The notes: generated by a model not told the origin, from the sequence alone. DNA of 16,319 nt from Ruminococcaceae bacterium UBA7127 (GCA_002493005.1 DKXL01000030.1:1-16319); one strand, 5' to 3'; shown: positions 1 through 8,728, counted from the first letter of the stretch. Program-made: numbers and translations.

Positions 1-96
1 GCAACGTGACGTTGCATCCATTTTCGAGCAGACAGCTTGATAGTATCTACACTTATCCGCCCGACCGTTTTTGAGCATTTCCTATAAAGTAAAAAA
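1..96 (-). repeat. Structured extragenic repeat, copy A
   Basis: This is the first of three related copies; the others are at 6514-6555 and 10731-10826. Read on the minus strand it follows the secA terminator T-tract. It contains the shared ACTTTATAGGAAAT block, a helix formed by 56-64 with 24-32 (two G-U pairs that exist only in the minus-strand RNA), a 23-nt loop, and a terminal hairpin at 1-15 (GCAACG-TCA-CGTTGC on the minus strand). TTCGAGCA-like 8-mers at 23-30 and 70-77 sit 47 bp apart, as in copy C. The left edge of the window may cut the repeat. Function is unknown; an RNA role is inferred from the pairing. Confidence 0.7.
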
Positions 97-120
97 GAGG
101 TCACATATAGTAACCTCTTT
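91..120 (-). terminator. Rho-independent terminator of secA
   Basis: The stem AAAGAGGT (94-101) pairs with ACCTCTTT (113-120). On the minus strand the hairpin runs into T6 (complement of 91-96). It lies about 45 bases after the secA stop codon. Confidence 0.8.
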
Positions 121-165
121 GTGTATTAAATATAAATTTGCGTTCTGTGCAGTGTATTTACAAAA

Positions 166-3036
166 TTACTCATCTCTGCCGCAGCACTTCTTGTACTTTT
201 TGCCGCTTCCGCACGGGCAAGGGTCGTTTCTGCCTACCTTTTTGCCTTTGCGCACAGTCTTGTTTGCCAAATCTGTTCCGTCCGAAGAAGTCTGTGTAGG
301 CTTTGCAACCTGCTCACGGCGGAGCGCTGCCTCAACCGCATTTGGCTGCTGAGGTTGTTCGCCGTTGCCGAGAATAACCTGATGAGCCGCTGCTGCCTGC
401 TTTTCAGCTGCTTTTCGTGCAGCTTCGATTGCTTCCTGACGTTTTTGGATTTCAAAAACGCGTGCCGGCATTACAAGCATAAGCTTGACTGTGTCCTCAC
501 GGATATTTTCAATCATCTCGTCAAACATATCAAAGCCCTCAAGACGGTATTCAACAACAGGGTCGTGCTGACCGTATGAGCGCAGTCTGATGCCTGACTT
601 GAGCTGTTCCATATTGTCGATATGATCCATCCAATGTGTGTCAACGCTCTTAAGCAGATAAACACGCTCCATCTCACGAATTGTTTCTGACGGAAGCAGT
701 TTTTCGTTTTCTTCAAATATTGCCTTGGCATCATCAATAATCATATTCTTGATTTCGTCAGGCTCCATATCCTCCAAATCTTCCAAATCAAAGTTGTACT
801 TATCTTCATCTTTGATTATCCAGCCGAGGTAATAATCCTTGAGGCTCTGAACATTCCAGTTCTCTTTTGGTCCCTCAGGCAAATAATGCTTAACAGATGT
901 GTCGATTGTATCCTCAAGCATTTTTGCAACAGTTTCGTGCAAATCCTCGCCGTTGAGCACCTGATCGCGCTGACCGTAGATAATCTCACGCTGACGGTTC
1001 ATAACGTCATCATACTTAAGTACATCCTTACGAATGCCAAAGTTGCGCATTTCAACCTTTTCCTGCGAGCCTTCGATAATGCTTGAGAGCATTTTGTTCT
1101 CAATCGGCATATCCTCGGCAACATTCATTCGCTCCATCATCATTTTCATTCTGTCGCCGCCAAACAAACGCATCAAATCGTCTTCGGTTGAAAGGAAGAA
1201 TCGGCTGACGCCCGGATCGCCCTGACGTCCTGAACGTCCGCGAAGCTGGTTATCAATACGGCGGGATTCGTGGCGCTCTGTTCCTATGATATACAGACCG
1301 CCTGCTTCTCTTACCTTATCCGCCTCATCTTTGATTTCTTCCTTATATTTATCATTAAGCTCTCTGAATGCTGCTCTTGCATTCAAGATTTCCTCGTCAT
1401 CGGTTTCGGCGTAACCTGTAGCCTCCTCAATCAGCTCCTCAGAGAATCCCTGCTTACGCATAGAAGCCTTTGCCATATATTCAGCATTACCGCCGAGGAT
1501 AATATCAGTACCACGGCCTGCCATATTGGTTGCTATTGTTACAGCTCCGAACTTACCTGCCTGTGCAACGATTTCTGCCTCTTTGTCATGCTGTTTTGCG
1601 TTGAGGACATTATGCTTTATGCCGCGTCTTTTTAACATTTTTGAGAGCAACTCTGACTTTTCGATAGAAATTGTACCTACAAGCACAGGCTGACCCTTTT
1701 CGTGAGCCTCGCAAATCGCATCTATAACAGCATTAAACTTGCCGTTCTCTGTCTTATAAACCGAGTCGGGCATATCCTCACGCAAAATCGGCTTGTTTGT
1801 CGGGATTTCAACAACATCAAGGCTGTAAATCTCCTGAAATTCCTCTGACTCGGTCTGAGCAGTACCCGTCATACCGGACAGCTTTTTGTATAATCTGAAG
1901 TAGTTTTGGAATGTGATTGTAGCAAGCGTTTTGCTCTCGCTCTGAACCTTTACGCCCTCTTTAGCCTCGATTGCCTGATGCAAGCCCTCGTTAAAGCGTC
2001 TGCCGTACATCAAGCGACCTGTAAATTCATCAACAATGATAACCTCGTCGTCTTTAACAACGTAGTCAACATCAAGCTTCATTATTCCGTTAGCCTTGAT
2101 TGCCTGGTTAACGTGGTGCTGAATTGTAAGGTTTTCGGGGTCGGTGAGGTTTTCAATGCCAAAATACTCCTCAGCCTTTTTAACGCCGCTCTGAGTAAGC
2201 GTTGCAGTCTTTTGTTTTTCGTCAACAACATAGTCAATGCCGTTTTCTTTATAGTATTCCTCCATATCCTCTTTTGCATCAAGCTCTGCAAAACGCTGGA
2301 TTTTGAGGGTTTTTGCAAATTTATCTGCCTTTTCATAGAGGTCAGTTGACTTGTCGCCCTTGCCGGAAATGATAAGAGGAGTTCTTGCCTCATCAATGAG
2401 AATTGAGTCAACCTCATCGACAACCGCATATGCGTGACCGCGCTGAACCTTGTTTTCCTTATATACCACCATATTGTCACGCAGATAGTCAAAGCCAAGC
2501 TCGTTGTTTGTTCCGTATGTAATATCTGCATTATAGGCTTCTTTTCTGCCATCGTTGTCAAGGTCGTGAGTAATAAGACCCACGCTTAAGCCCAAATATC
2601 TGTAAAGCTTGCCCATCCACTCAGAGTCACGACGAGCAAGGTAATCGTTGACCGTTACAATATGAACACCTTCGCCTGTGAGAGCGTTAAGATATGCAGG
2701 CAGAGTAGCAACCAAGGTTTTACCTTCACCTGTTTTCATCTCGGCGATTCTGCCCTGATGAAGCACAATACCACCGATAATCTGAACAGGAAAGTGCTTC
2801 ATACCGAGCACACGCCAAGCCGCTTCACGGCAGGTAGCAAATGCATCAGGCAAAATATCGTCTGTTGTTTCGCCGTTTGCAAGGCGCTCCTTAAGTATAG
2901 TTGTCTGATTTTTAAGCTCGCTTTCGCTCATAGCCGCATATTTTTCTTCAAGGGCAAGCACCTTATCTCTAATCGGTATAACACGCTTAACCTCTCGTTT
3001 GCTGTAATTGCCAAACATTGCCTTTAAAAAATTCAT
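166..3036 (-). CDS. secA: SecA, preprotein translocase ATPase
   Basis: ATP-driven motor that pushes unfolded secretory proteins through the SecYEG channel at the cytoplasmic membrane. The 956-residue protein has every expected part. Walker A is MKTGEGKT (100-107) and DEVD is at 207-210, leading into the DEARTPLIISG segment. The preprotein cross-linking region lies around 226-370. The second nucleotide-binding fold carries NMAGRGTDI (504-512) and RRIDNQLRGRSGRQGDPG (592-609). The C-terminal metal-binding tail has C940, C942, C951 and C952. It is longer than the Bacillus protein (about 840), partly through an acidic/charged insert near 524-575 and a long linker before the tail; such lengths are usual in clostridia. 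AAAGGAAG (3044-3051) lies 7 bases before the ATG. The start is only 35 bases after the PBP stop, so it is probably co-transcribed with the cell-wall genes upstream. Confidence 0.98.
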   Translation of the reverse strand: MNFLKAMFGNYSKREVKRVIPIRDKVLALEEKYAAMSESELKNQTTILKERLANGETTDDILPDAFATCREAAWRVLGMKHFPVQIIGGIVLHQGRIAEMKTGEGKTLVATLPAYLNALTGEGVHIVTVNDYLARRDSEWMGKLYRYLGLSVGLITHDLDNDGRKEAYNADITYGTNNELGFDYLRDNMVVYKENKVQRGHAYAVVDEVDSILIDEARTPLIISGKGDKSTDLYEKADKFAKTLKIQRFAELDAKEDMEEYYKENGIDYVVDEKQKTATLTQSGVKKAEEYFGIENLTDPENLTIQHHVNQAIKANGIMKLDVDYVVKDDEVIIVDEFTGRLMYGRRFNEGLHQAIEAKEGVKVQSESKTLATITFQNYFRLYKKLSGMTGTAQTESEEFQEIYSLDVVEIPTNKPILREDMPDSVYKTENGKFNAVIDAICEAHEKGQPVLVGTISIEKSELLSKMLKRRGIKHNVLNAKQHDKEAEIVAQAGKFGAVTIATNMAGRGTDIILGGNAEYMAKASMRKQGFSEELIEEATGYAETDDEEILNARAAFRELNDKYKEEIKDEADKVREAGGLYIIGTERHESRRIDNQLRGRSGRQGDPGVSRFFLSTEDDLMRLFGGDRMKMMMERMNVAEDMPIENKMLSSIIEGSQEKVEMRNFGIRKDVLKYDDVMNRQREIIYGQRDQVLNGEDLHETVAKMLEDTIDTSVKHYLPEGPKENWNVQSLKDYYLGWIIKDEDKYNFDLEDLEDMEPDEIKNMIIDDAKAIFEENEKLLPSETIREMERVYLLKSVDTHWMDHIDNMEQLKSGIRLRSYGQHDPVVEYRLEGFDMFDEMIENIREDTVKLMLVMPARVFEIQKRQEAIEAARKAAEKQAAAAHQVILGNGEQPQQPNAVEAALRREQVAKPTQTSSDGTDLANKTVRKGKKVGRNDPCPCGSGKKYKKCCGRDE

Positions 3037-3071
3037 CTATTAACTTCCTTTCAATGGATATGAGTAATCAA

Positions 3072-4475
3072 TTATTGTACTGCCGATGCTCCAAGACTCT
3101 TTGCAGCCTGTATCATTGCAGTCTCTGCAACAGGGCCTGCATAGGTAAAACCAAAGCCTGTTTCCTCAACCACGCAGGCAAATGCAAGTGGGCAGTCCTC
3201 ATCTTTTGCATAGCCAACCATCCACGCAGTAGGCTCTTTATCGTCACCAACCTCGGCTGTACCGGTCTTTGCACAAACCGATAATCCGCCAAACAGGTTA
3301 TCACCGTAATAGTCGGTTATTGTATATCTCATTATTTTGTCAAGTTTATCGGCTGTTTCGGGAGCAAACAGTTCATCACCGTCGCTTGACATATTGATGT
3401 CAATTCCGAGTGACTTCAAAAACGAAGTGTCCTTAAGAAGTGTCGGAGATTTTGACTTGCCGCCGTTTGCAATCGCACCGCACAAAACAGCCATCTGCAT
3501 TGGATTAACCTTGTCGTTGTATTGTCCGACTCCCGACCAAGCAAGCTGATTGGTGTTTGCCTTGCTTACATCATACAAGCCTTTGGCGGTTTTTACACCG
3601 TCGACATCAACTGAATCGTTAATTCCTGCCTTTTCGGCAATCTCGGTCATCTTTTCCTCGCCAATCTCAACCGCGAGCTCTGCATATGCAATGTTGCACG
3701 AATGAGCCATAGCTTGCTCAAGATTGACTGTTCCGTGAGCCTCAACGCAGGTTACATCACTGCCGCCGATTTCCTTACTGCCTGTGCACTCCCATGTGCG
3801 TTCATAAATGTCGGGAATGCTCTCAACCGCAGCAGCAGTTGTGATTATCTTAAAAATCGAACCGGGTGTATATGCCGACGACAAAACATTGTCAAGATAC
3901 ACGCCGTCGTATTCACTTTCATTTTCCTCAGTGATTTTGGGCGGTGCCTGAGGGTCATATGCAAGAGTGCTGACCGAACAAATTACTTCGCCGGTTTTAT
4001 AATTATAAACCACGCAGGCGCCTTTTTTGTCATAAGCACTCAGCGCATCATACGCTGCCGCACAGGTTTTTGCATCAACAGTAAGAGTAATGTCGTTTGA
4101 GCTTCTCAGCGACTTGGGCATATTAAGCCCCCATATAAGGCTGTAGCCTGTCAGCTGAGAACGGTACATACTCTGCACCGCAGTTGAAATGTTAACACTG
4201 TTGTCACCCACAACATGCAAAAGCCCTTTGCGAACACTTTCGCTTTCGTTATATACACGCTTTCCGTCAATCGTCTGAGCAAGCGCCTCACCGTTTCGGT
4301 CAAATACAGCACCTGCCTGAGAAAGCCCTCCGTTATCAGAAATATGTGCATTAAAAGGATGATCTACCCAATCCTCGGCGTCCATAACAAGCTCAGTCGC
4401 CAAAAAGCCAAGACCGCCGATAAATACAAGAGTTACGGCAAGAATCATTGTGCTTCTGCGAAGAATTCTTTTCAT
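3072..4475 (-). CDS. Class B penicillin-binding protein (PbpA-like transpeptidase)
   Basis: Monofunctional D,D-transpeptidase that cross-links peptidoglycan outside the membrane. It has a short basic N-terminus and one membrane anchor (about residues 10-28). The three active-site motifs are intact: SIFK (S206 nucleophile, K209), SCN (259-261) and KTG (403-405). At 467 residues it is short, lacks a large N-terminal dimerisation domain and has no PASTA domains, so it resembles actinobacterial PbpA more than FtsI/PBP2x. AAAGGAGG (4483-4490) sits 7 bases before the ATG. It lies 55 bases downstream of the FHA-SEDS gene. SEDS glycosyltransferases work in complex with a class B PBP, so these two genes are the natural pair. 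Whether it acts in elongation, division or sporulation cannot be decided here. Confidence 0.93.
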   Translation of the reverse strand: MKRILRRSTMILAVTLVFIGGLGFLATELVMDAEDWVDHPFNAHISDNGGLSQAGAVFDRNGEALAQTIDGKRVYNESESVRKGLLHVVGDNSVNISTAVQSMYRSQLTGYSLIWGLNMPKSLRSSNDITLTVDAKTCAAAYDALSAYDKKGACVVYNYKTGEVICSVSTLAYDPQAPPKITEENESEYDGVYLDNVLSSAYTPGSIFKIITTAAAVESIPDIYERTWECTGSKEIGGSDVTCVEAHGTVNLEQAMAHSCNIAYAELAVEIGEEKMTEIAEKAGINDSVDVDGVKTAKGLYDVSKANTNQLAWSGVGQYNDKVNPMQMAVLCGAIANGGKSKSPTLLKDTSFLKSLGIDINMSSDGDELFAPETADKLDKIMRYTITDYYGDNLFGGLSVCAKTGTAEVGDDKEPTAWMVGYAKDEDCPLAFACVVEETGFGFTYAGPVAETAMIQAAKSLGASAVQ

Positions 4476-4530
4476 ATAAACGCCTCCTTTTTCATTAATA
4501 ATACAAAATTAATACAAAATGCAATTTACT

Positions 4531-6207
4531 TTATCTTTTAACTGCATAAGTTCTTTCGTCAGCAGCCTTGATAAATGCAATAAGTCCCCAACAGGAAATC
4601 ACGCTTGAACCGCCGCTGCTGATAAACGGGAAAGTAACACCCGTAAGCGGCAAAATATCTGTTGCACCAAAAATATTGAGTGCAAGCTGAACAACCAGCA
4701 GACCTGCCGCACAACAGGCGGAAATCGAATAAAACGTGCTTCTGCTGCGTGTTGTGATTGCTCTGGCGTAAATTACAAGGGCACCAACCGCCACTGCAAG
4801 CGTAAATGCTATGATTACGCCCATTTCCTCAGCCACCAAGCCAAAAACAAGGTCACTCTCAGACGCCCCGATTTGCTTGAGAAAGCCGTTGCCTATGCCG
4901 ACTCCGAAAAGTCCGCCGCTTGCTATATATATCAGAACGTGTGCCTGCTGATAGGCATCTGTCTGAGCGTACTGCCAAACGTGCCTCCACGCCTTAAAGC
5001 GGTCGGCAATATATGATTTAAAGTTTAATATAAATGTTACGCCGAAAATCGCGGCGGCAACTGCAAAAATTATTGTTTTAAAATCGCCCGAACGCATAAA
5101 TGCAATCAGCAAAAATGTAACAAAGAATATGAGCGCAGTACCAAAGTCACCCATAAGCGCCAACAGTCCGACGCAAACTGCCGAGAAAATCATAAATTCG
5201 AGCAGGTTTTTGTTTGTTTGCAGTTTATCGAGCGCACTCGCACCGATAAAAATGTAGATTACTTTTACAAGCTCTGACGGTTGAATTGAAATTGAACCGA
5301 TATATATCCAGTTAGCCGCACCGTATGTCACCTTGCCGAAGACAATACTCATAAGCAACAATCCCACTGCAAAAATCATTGCAGGAATTCTGAATCTGGC
5401 TGATTTGTCAGGGTCTTCAATAAACTTAATTATAATGCAGAATATCACCATTCCGACAACCGCCGCAATCAGCTGGACATATGCCGAACGTTCAACCTGT
5501 CTTATAAGCAAAATCACACCGATGCCCGTCAAAAACATCGCAAGGGATTCAAGTTCAAAGTTTACTCGCTTTAATCCAAAATATGATATTGCAAAAAATC
5601 CCCATTCCACTGCCGCAAGGGCAAAAAACAGCACCATTGGTGAGTTTGGGTTGCTGCCGTCGTTCCAGAACACAGCTTCAATGCACATAAACAGATGAAA
5701 CAGAGTAATCAAAAGCATAAGTTTCCACGATTTCATCGCAGGCTTTTGGCTGACCTTTGAGAAAAATCGGTTTGTTCGTATTTTGTCGGTGTATTCCTCA
5801 CCGCGTCTGAACTGAAATTCAGTGTCGCCTATTCTTACCGTATCGTCAATCAAAAGTTGAGTTCTGCCTCTTGTGCGCTTGCCGTTTACAAAAGTTCCGC
5901 TTTTTGAGCCTACGTCATTAACGTACCAACCCTCTTTTCGCCTCAGCAACACACAATGGCTTCGTGAAACGGCAGGGTCGTCAACAACAATGTCACTGCT
6001 CTTGCTTCTGCCCAGGGTGTTTTCCCAAAACAGTACCGGAAGCTTTCTCCCAGTGTTTATATCAAACAATGTTACAAGCGGTTTTTCGGGACGTCTTCTG
6101 CGGCGCATTGCTGCATAGCACTGATATACAATTACTATTGCATATACAGGCAAAAGTATTCTGAGGGCGACAACGCCGATATCAAAAATTACTGACATAT
6201 CAAACAC
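4531..6207 (-). CDS. FHA domain fused to a SEDS (FtsW/RodA/SpoVE) glycosyltransferase
   Basis: Polymerises lipid II into glycan strands as partner of the class B PBP encoded next. After one N-terminal membrane segment (about 8-30) and an arginine patch comes a cytoplasmic FHA domain (about 58-134). It has the GRS loop (R67), SRSH (81-84) and GSKSGTFVNG (100-109), which are the phosphothreonine-binding elements. From residue 160 on there is a multi-pass SEDS domain with QPSE (309-312), GDFGTAL (353-359; D354 matches the essential RodA aspartate), GVGIGNG, a VAEEMG segment and FPFISSGGSS (526-535). Fusion to FHA implies control by a Ser/Thr kinase, which is not in the window. The start could be GTG 6207 (AAGGGGG 8 bases upstream) or ATG 6198 (AAAGG 10 bases upstream); I keep the longer form. 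Confidence 0.92.
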   Translation of the reverse strand: MFDMSVIFDIGVVALRILLPVYAIVIVYQCYAAMRRRRRPEKPLVTLFDINTGRKLPVLFWENTLGRSKSSDIVVDDPAVSRSHCVLLRRKEGWYVNDVGSKSGTFVNGKRTRGRTQLLIDDTVRIGDTEFQFRRGEEYTDKIRTNRFFSKVSQKPAMKSWKLMLLITLFHLFMCIEAVFWNDGSNPNSPMVLFFALAAVEWGFFAISYFGLKRVNFELESLAMFLTGIGVILLIRQVERSAYVQLIAAVVGMVIFCIIIKFIEDPDKSARFRIPAMIFAVGLLLMSIVFGKVTYGAANWIYIGSISIQPSELVKVIYIFIGASALDKLQTNKNLLEFMIFSAVCVGLLALMGDFGTALIFFVTFLLIAFMRSGDFKTIIFAVAAAIFGVTFILNFKSYIADRFKAWRHVWQYAQTDAYQQAHVLIYIASGGLFGVGIGNGFLKQIGASESDLVFGLVAEEMGVIIAFTLAVAVGALVIYARAITTRSRSTFYSISACCAAGLLVVQLALNIFGATDILPLTGVTFPFISSGGSSVISCWGLIAFIKAADERTYAVKR

Positions 6208-6282
6208 GCCTTTATCCCCCTTTAGCTGTTTTGTTTATACTAATATATGGCAAATTTATATATTTACAGTTATACATTTTTA

Positions 6283-6311
6283 ATAATAATCCAAATCACA
6301 CCAAAAGTCAA
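6283..6311 (-). promoter_or_regulatory. Promoter of the FHA-SEDS / PBP / secA cluster
   Basis: On the minus strand TTGACT (6306-6311) and TATTAT (6283-6288) are separated by 17 bases. This predicts a start near 6276 and a leader of about 70 bases. No similarly good promoter is seen in the short gaps inside the cluster. Confidence 0.65.
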
Positions 6312-6513
6312 TATTTTTAACGCAAGTATCATCACAGCCCTAACATTGCAATTTACAATGTACAACTAACAATTAACAATTTGGGTTTAGTAGAAAGAAT
6401 TGCGCAGAAAACAACCTATATTGCCCGAATTATGATAAAGAACAGAGCTTCTTGCGTTACCAATAGAAAAATGTTTGCTTCGGGATATCGACATTAAGCC
6501 ACGCTACAAGTAA

Positions 6514-6555
6514 TCTGCCCGACCGTTTTCGAGCTATTTCCTATAAAGTAAAAAA
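6514..6555 (-). repeat. Structured extragenic repeat, copy B (truncated)
   Basis: It matches copies A and C from TCTGCCCGACCG through the TATAAAGTAAAAAA block, then the similarity stops. The distal helix partner and the terminal hairpin present in A and C are missing. As in the others, the conserved block directly follows the T-tract of a minus-strand terminator (htrA). Confidence 0.7.
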
Positions 6556-6585
6556 CAGGTTGGCATTTTGCGCCAACCTGCTTTT
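6550..6585 (-). terminator. Terminator of htrA (possibly bidirectional)
   Basis: CAGGTTGGC (6556-6564) pairs perfectly with GCCAACCTG (6572-6580) around a 7-base loop. The minus strand ends in T6 (complement of 6550-6555). On the plus strand the hairpin is followed only by C and TTTT. It lies just after the htrA stop. Confidence 0.85.
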
Positions 6586-6598
6586 AATGCTTTGCTTC

Positions 6599-8338
6599 TT
6601 ATTTATCCTCTTGCAGTGTAATTGTTACCTTATCGTTTTTACCGGTTGACGGACGATAATATTCTATTTCTATCCTATCACCCGGCTTGTGATGCTCCAA
6701 AACCTCATAAATATCTGAAAAATTCTTGATTTCTTCTCCGTCTGCCTCGACAATAATATCCTCAACTTTAAGATTGGTATTATCACAAGGACCGTTCTCA
6801 ATAATTTCCTGAATCAGTATTCCCTGAGGACATCCGACAGCTGATGCTGTTTGGGAGTTAATTGCCACTCCCGTAATTCCGATTTTTACCCTGTCTTCAA
6901 CATAGCCCTTTCTCATAAGGTTATCAACAATTTCTTTAGTTGTCTTTGACGGAATTGCAAAACCCATTCCCTCATAGGTTTCGGATACTATTTTTGATGT
7001 TGCAATACCGATTACCTGACCGTAGTTATTCACAAGAGGTCCGCCGGAGTTACCGGGATTGATTGCCGCGTCTGTCTGAATGTATTTTACGAGACTTGAT
7101 TGAGAAACACCTCTGTTTACAGCAGAAATAACGCCCTTTGTGGTAGTGTTTTGATAGTCAAGTCCGCCCGGATTGCCCACAACTATTATGTCCTCGCCAA
7201 TCTGAGCATCATCAGAATCGCCGAACTCTGCCGCTTTGAGATTTTTGGCATCGTCCATCTTGAGCAGAGCTAAGTCGGTTCTTGAATCAAATCCGACAAC
7301 ACCTGCATTATAGGTTTTGCCGTCAAATGTAACGATTTGAATAAGATAAGCTGTTTTGCTGTTGCCTATAACGTGCGCATTTGTCACAACATAACCGTCA
7401 TCTGTAATGATGATTCCGCTGCCCTGCGATTTGCAATCCTTTACAGTAGTGACTTTGTCGGTATAGCAAACTACGCCTACAACCGAATCAGAAATTTTTT
7501 GCGATGCTGTTGACGCTGTGTATTCCTTATTTTTGTCAGCGTCCTTTGGCTTGTCGTTAAGCTTTAATCCGGGATACTTTGGATTGATTTTGTTGCTGTA
7601 ATCAGACTCATCGTAAGTTTTGTTCTGAACACTGCTCGCATTTGGAACAGTCGGATCAGATTTTCCAAAATCATAACTCGGTACGGTATACTCATAACGA
7701 TTGCCGTAATTGTTTGAATTTCTGTCAGCACTGCCGCCGTTGTTAAATGCAATATAAACCAGAAGTCCGCCAAAACCCAATATAAGCAATGAAGAAAGGA
7801 TGACGACAAGCGCAATAATCCCCTTGTTCGTCTTATTTTTTGTCGGTTGCGGATATGGCGCATATGGCATCGGAGCGCCAAACTGCGGCTGAGCAGGAGC
7901 ATATCCGCCGTTTGGTTGCTGTGGATATGGGTTAAAGCCATTGCCCTGCTGTGCGTTTTGATTAGCACTGTATCCCTGAGGGGGAGTCTGTCGATTATAA
8001 TTTACATAGTTTGAATAATCAACCTGTTGATGCACCGGCTGAGAACCTGCATTCGGAACAGCACGATAATTATTGCCAAATTCGCTGTCAGATTGCTGAA
8101 AAGGCGGTTTAAACTCTGCTTGTTCCGAATCATTTGCAGAAAACTGAGGTTGATTAGCCTGATTACGCAAGGGAGTCGACGACTCAAATGAAACTGCATC
8201 GGACTTCAGAGTATTTTGCGCAATAGATTCATTGAATTGTTTTGCGGTCTGTTCATCTGTCGAAGGCACGGCTTTCTCCGTAAACGGCTTTTGCGGCTCA
8301 AAGCCTTCAAAATTATTATCTAAGGTATTGTTATCCAT
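6599..8338 (-). CDS. htrA: HtrA/DegP-type membrane serine protease with PDZ domain
   Basis: Surface-exposed quality-control protease that degrades or refolds misfolded exported proteins. Residues 1-170 form a cytoplasmic, low-complexity tail rich in Q, N, P, G and Y. A transmembrane helix follows (about 173-197), then an extracellular linker. The trypsin-like domain (about 280-475) has the triad H322 (TNAHV), D355 (RTDLAL) and S431 (GNSGGP). One PDZ domain covers about 485-577. All catalytic residues are intact. At 579 residues it is longer than many Firmicutes HtrA proteins because of the N-terminal tail. The gene has its own promoter (8387-8415) and terminator; TGAGGT (8345-8350) is 6 bases before the ATG. 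Family calls such as degP or DegQ would fit equally; the exact paralogue is not resolved. Confidence 0.95.
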   Translation of the reverse strand: MDNNTLDNNFEGFEPQKPFTEKAVPSTDEQTAKQFNESIAQNTLKSDAVSFESSTPLRNQANQPQFSANDSEQAEFKPPFQQSDSEFGNNYRAVPNAGSQPVHQQVDYSNYVNYNRQTPPQGYSANQNAQQGNGFNPYPQQPNGGYAPAQPQFGAPMPYAPYPQPTKNKTNKGIIALVVILSSLLILGFGGLLVYIAFNNGGSADRNSNNYGNRYEYTVPSYDFGKSDPTVPNASSVQNKTYDESDYSNKINPKYPGLKLNDKPKDADKNKEYTASTASQKISDSVVGVVCYTDKVTTVKDCKSQGSGIIITDDGYVVTNAHVIGNSKTAYLIQIVTFDGKTYNAGVVGFDSRTDLALLKMDDAKNLKAAEFGDSDDAQIGEDIIVVGNPGGLDYQNTTTKGVISAVNRGVSQSSLVKYIQTDAAINPGNSGGPLVNNYGQVIGIATSKIVSETYEGMGFAIPSKTTKEIVDNLMRKGYVEDRVKIGITGVAINSQTASAVGCPQGILIQEIIENGPCDNTNLKVEDIIVEADGEEIKNFSDIYEVLEHHKPGDRIEIEYYRPSTGKNDKVTITLQEDK

Positions 8339-8386
8339 ATACTTACCTCAATTCTGATTGTTATATTTGCTATGGTCATTAAAGTA

Positions 8387-8415
8387 ATTATACAACTTTA
8401 ATGTGTTAAAATCAA
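8387..8415 (-). promoter_or_regulatory. htrA promoter
   Basis: On the minus strand TTGATT (8410-8415) lies 17 bases from a perfect TATAAT (8387-8392), about 50 bases before the htrA ATG. Confidence 0.7.
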
Positions 8416-8561
8416 CCAAGATATATCATAAGATTGTGAGAGGATTTTGAAATTTTCGTGATAATTAATTAAATTATACCGTTTTTCGGTCTATTTTGAT
8501 AAATTGGGAAAAAATTATTGCAAAATTTGTTAAAGGGCTTTATATTTTTCAAAAATTATTG

Positions 8562-8567
8562 TATAAT
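8562..8567 (+). promoter_or_regulatory. Probable -10 element of fba
   Basis: A perfect TATAAT is present. The -35 region at 17-base spacing (8539-8544, TTTATA) is weak, so an activator or an alternative start is possible. The predicted leader carries the TTTATTGCAA repeats. Confidence 0.45.
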
Positions 8568-8728
8568 AAATTTAACTCGGTAAGAAAGCGCGTTTTTATT
8601 GCAAATAAATCTTTGTTTATTGCAATCGGGCACAAAGGCAGATAAATGTAATTAAGACTTTTTCTGTTCAAGCCGAATGCAGCATCACGTTGCTTACTTA
8701 TTGAAATATATTACAAAGGAAGATTAAA

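Larger units (their letters stand above)
6208..6598. other. Intergenic region between htrA and the FHA-SEDS gene
   Basis: No gene is seen in this stretch. From right to left it holds the htrA terminator, the truncated repeat copy B, an unexplained stretch (about 6385-6513), an AT-rich segment made of variations on ACAATTTACAAT / TAACAATT (about 6345-6382) that looks like simple repeat decay, and the promoter for the FHA-SEDS cluster at 6283-6311. Confidence 0.6.
8339..8728. other. Divergent intergenic region between htrA and fba
   Basis: No gene is seen. It contains the minus-strand htrA promoter (8387-8415), a -10 element for fba (8562-8567), and a leader of about 155 bases. The word TTATTGCAA occurs at 8515-8523, 8596-8604 and 8617-8625. 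TTTATTGCAA is a direct repeat with 21-base spacing at 8595 and 8616, and 8599-8609 can also pair with 8616-8625. Confidence 0.55.

Noticed and set aside
71..352. Plus-strand open frame beginning SISYKVKK
   Set aside because: It starts in repeat copy A, crosses the secA terminator and runs antisense to the conserved secA tail.
6345..6382. AT-rich ACAATTTACAAT-like words as a regulatory array
   Set aside because: Units are irregular in length and spacing and look like simple sequence drift between transcription units.
8679..8693. GCAGCATCACGTTGC resembling the terminal hairpin of repeat copy A
   Set aside because: 13 of 15 bases match, but the stem has a mismatch and no other part of the repeat is nearby; most likely chance.
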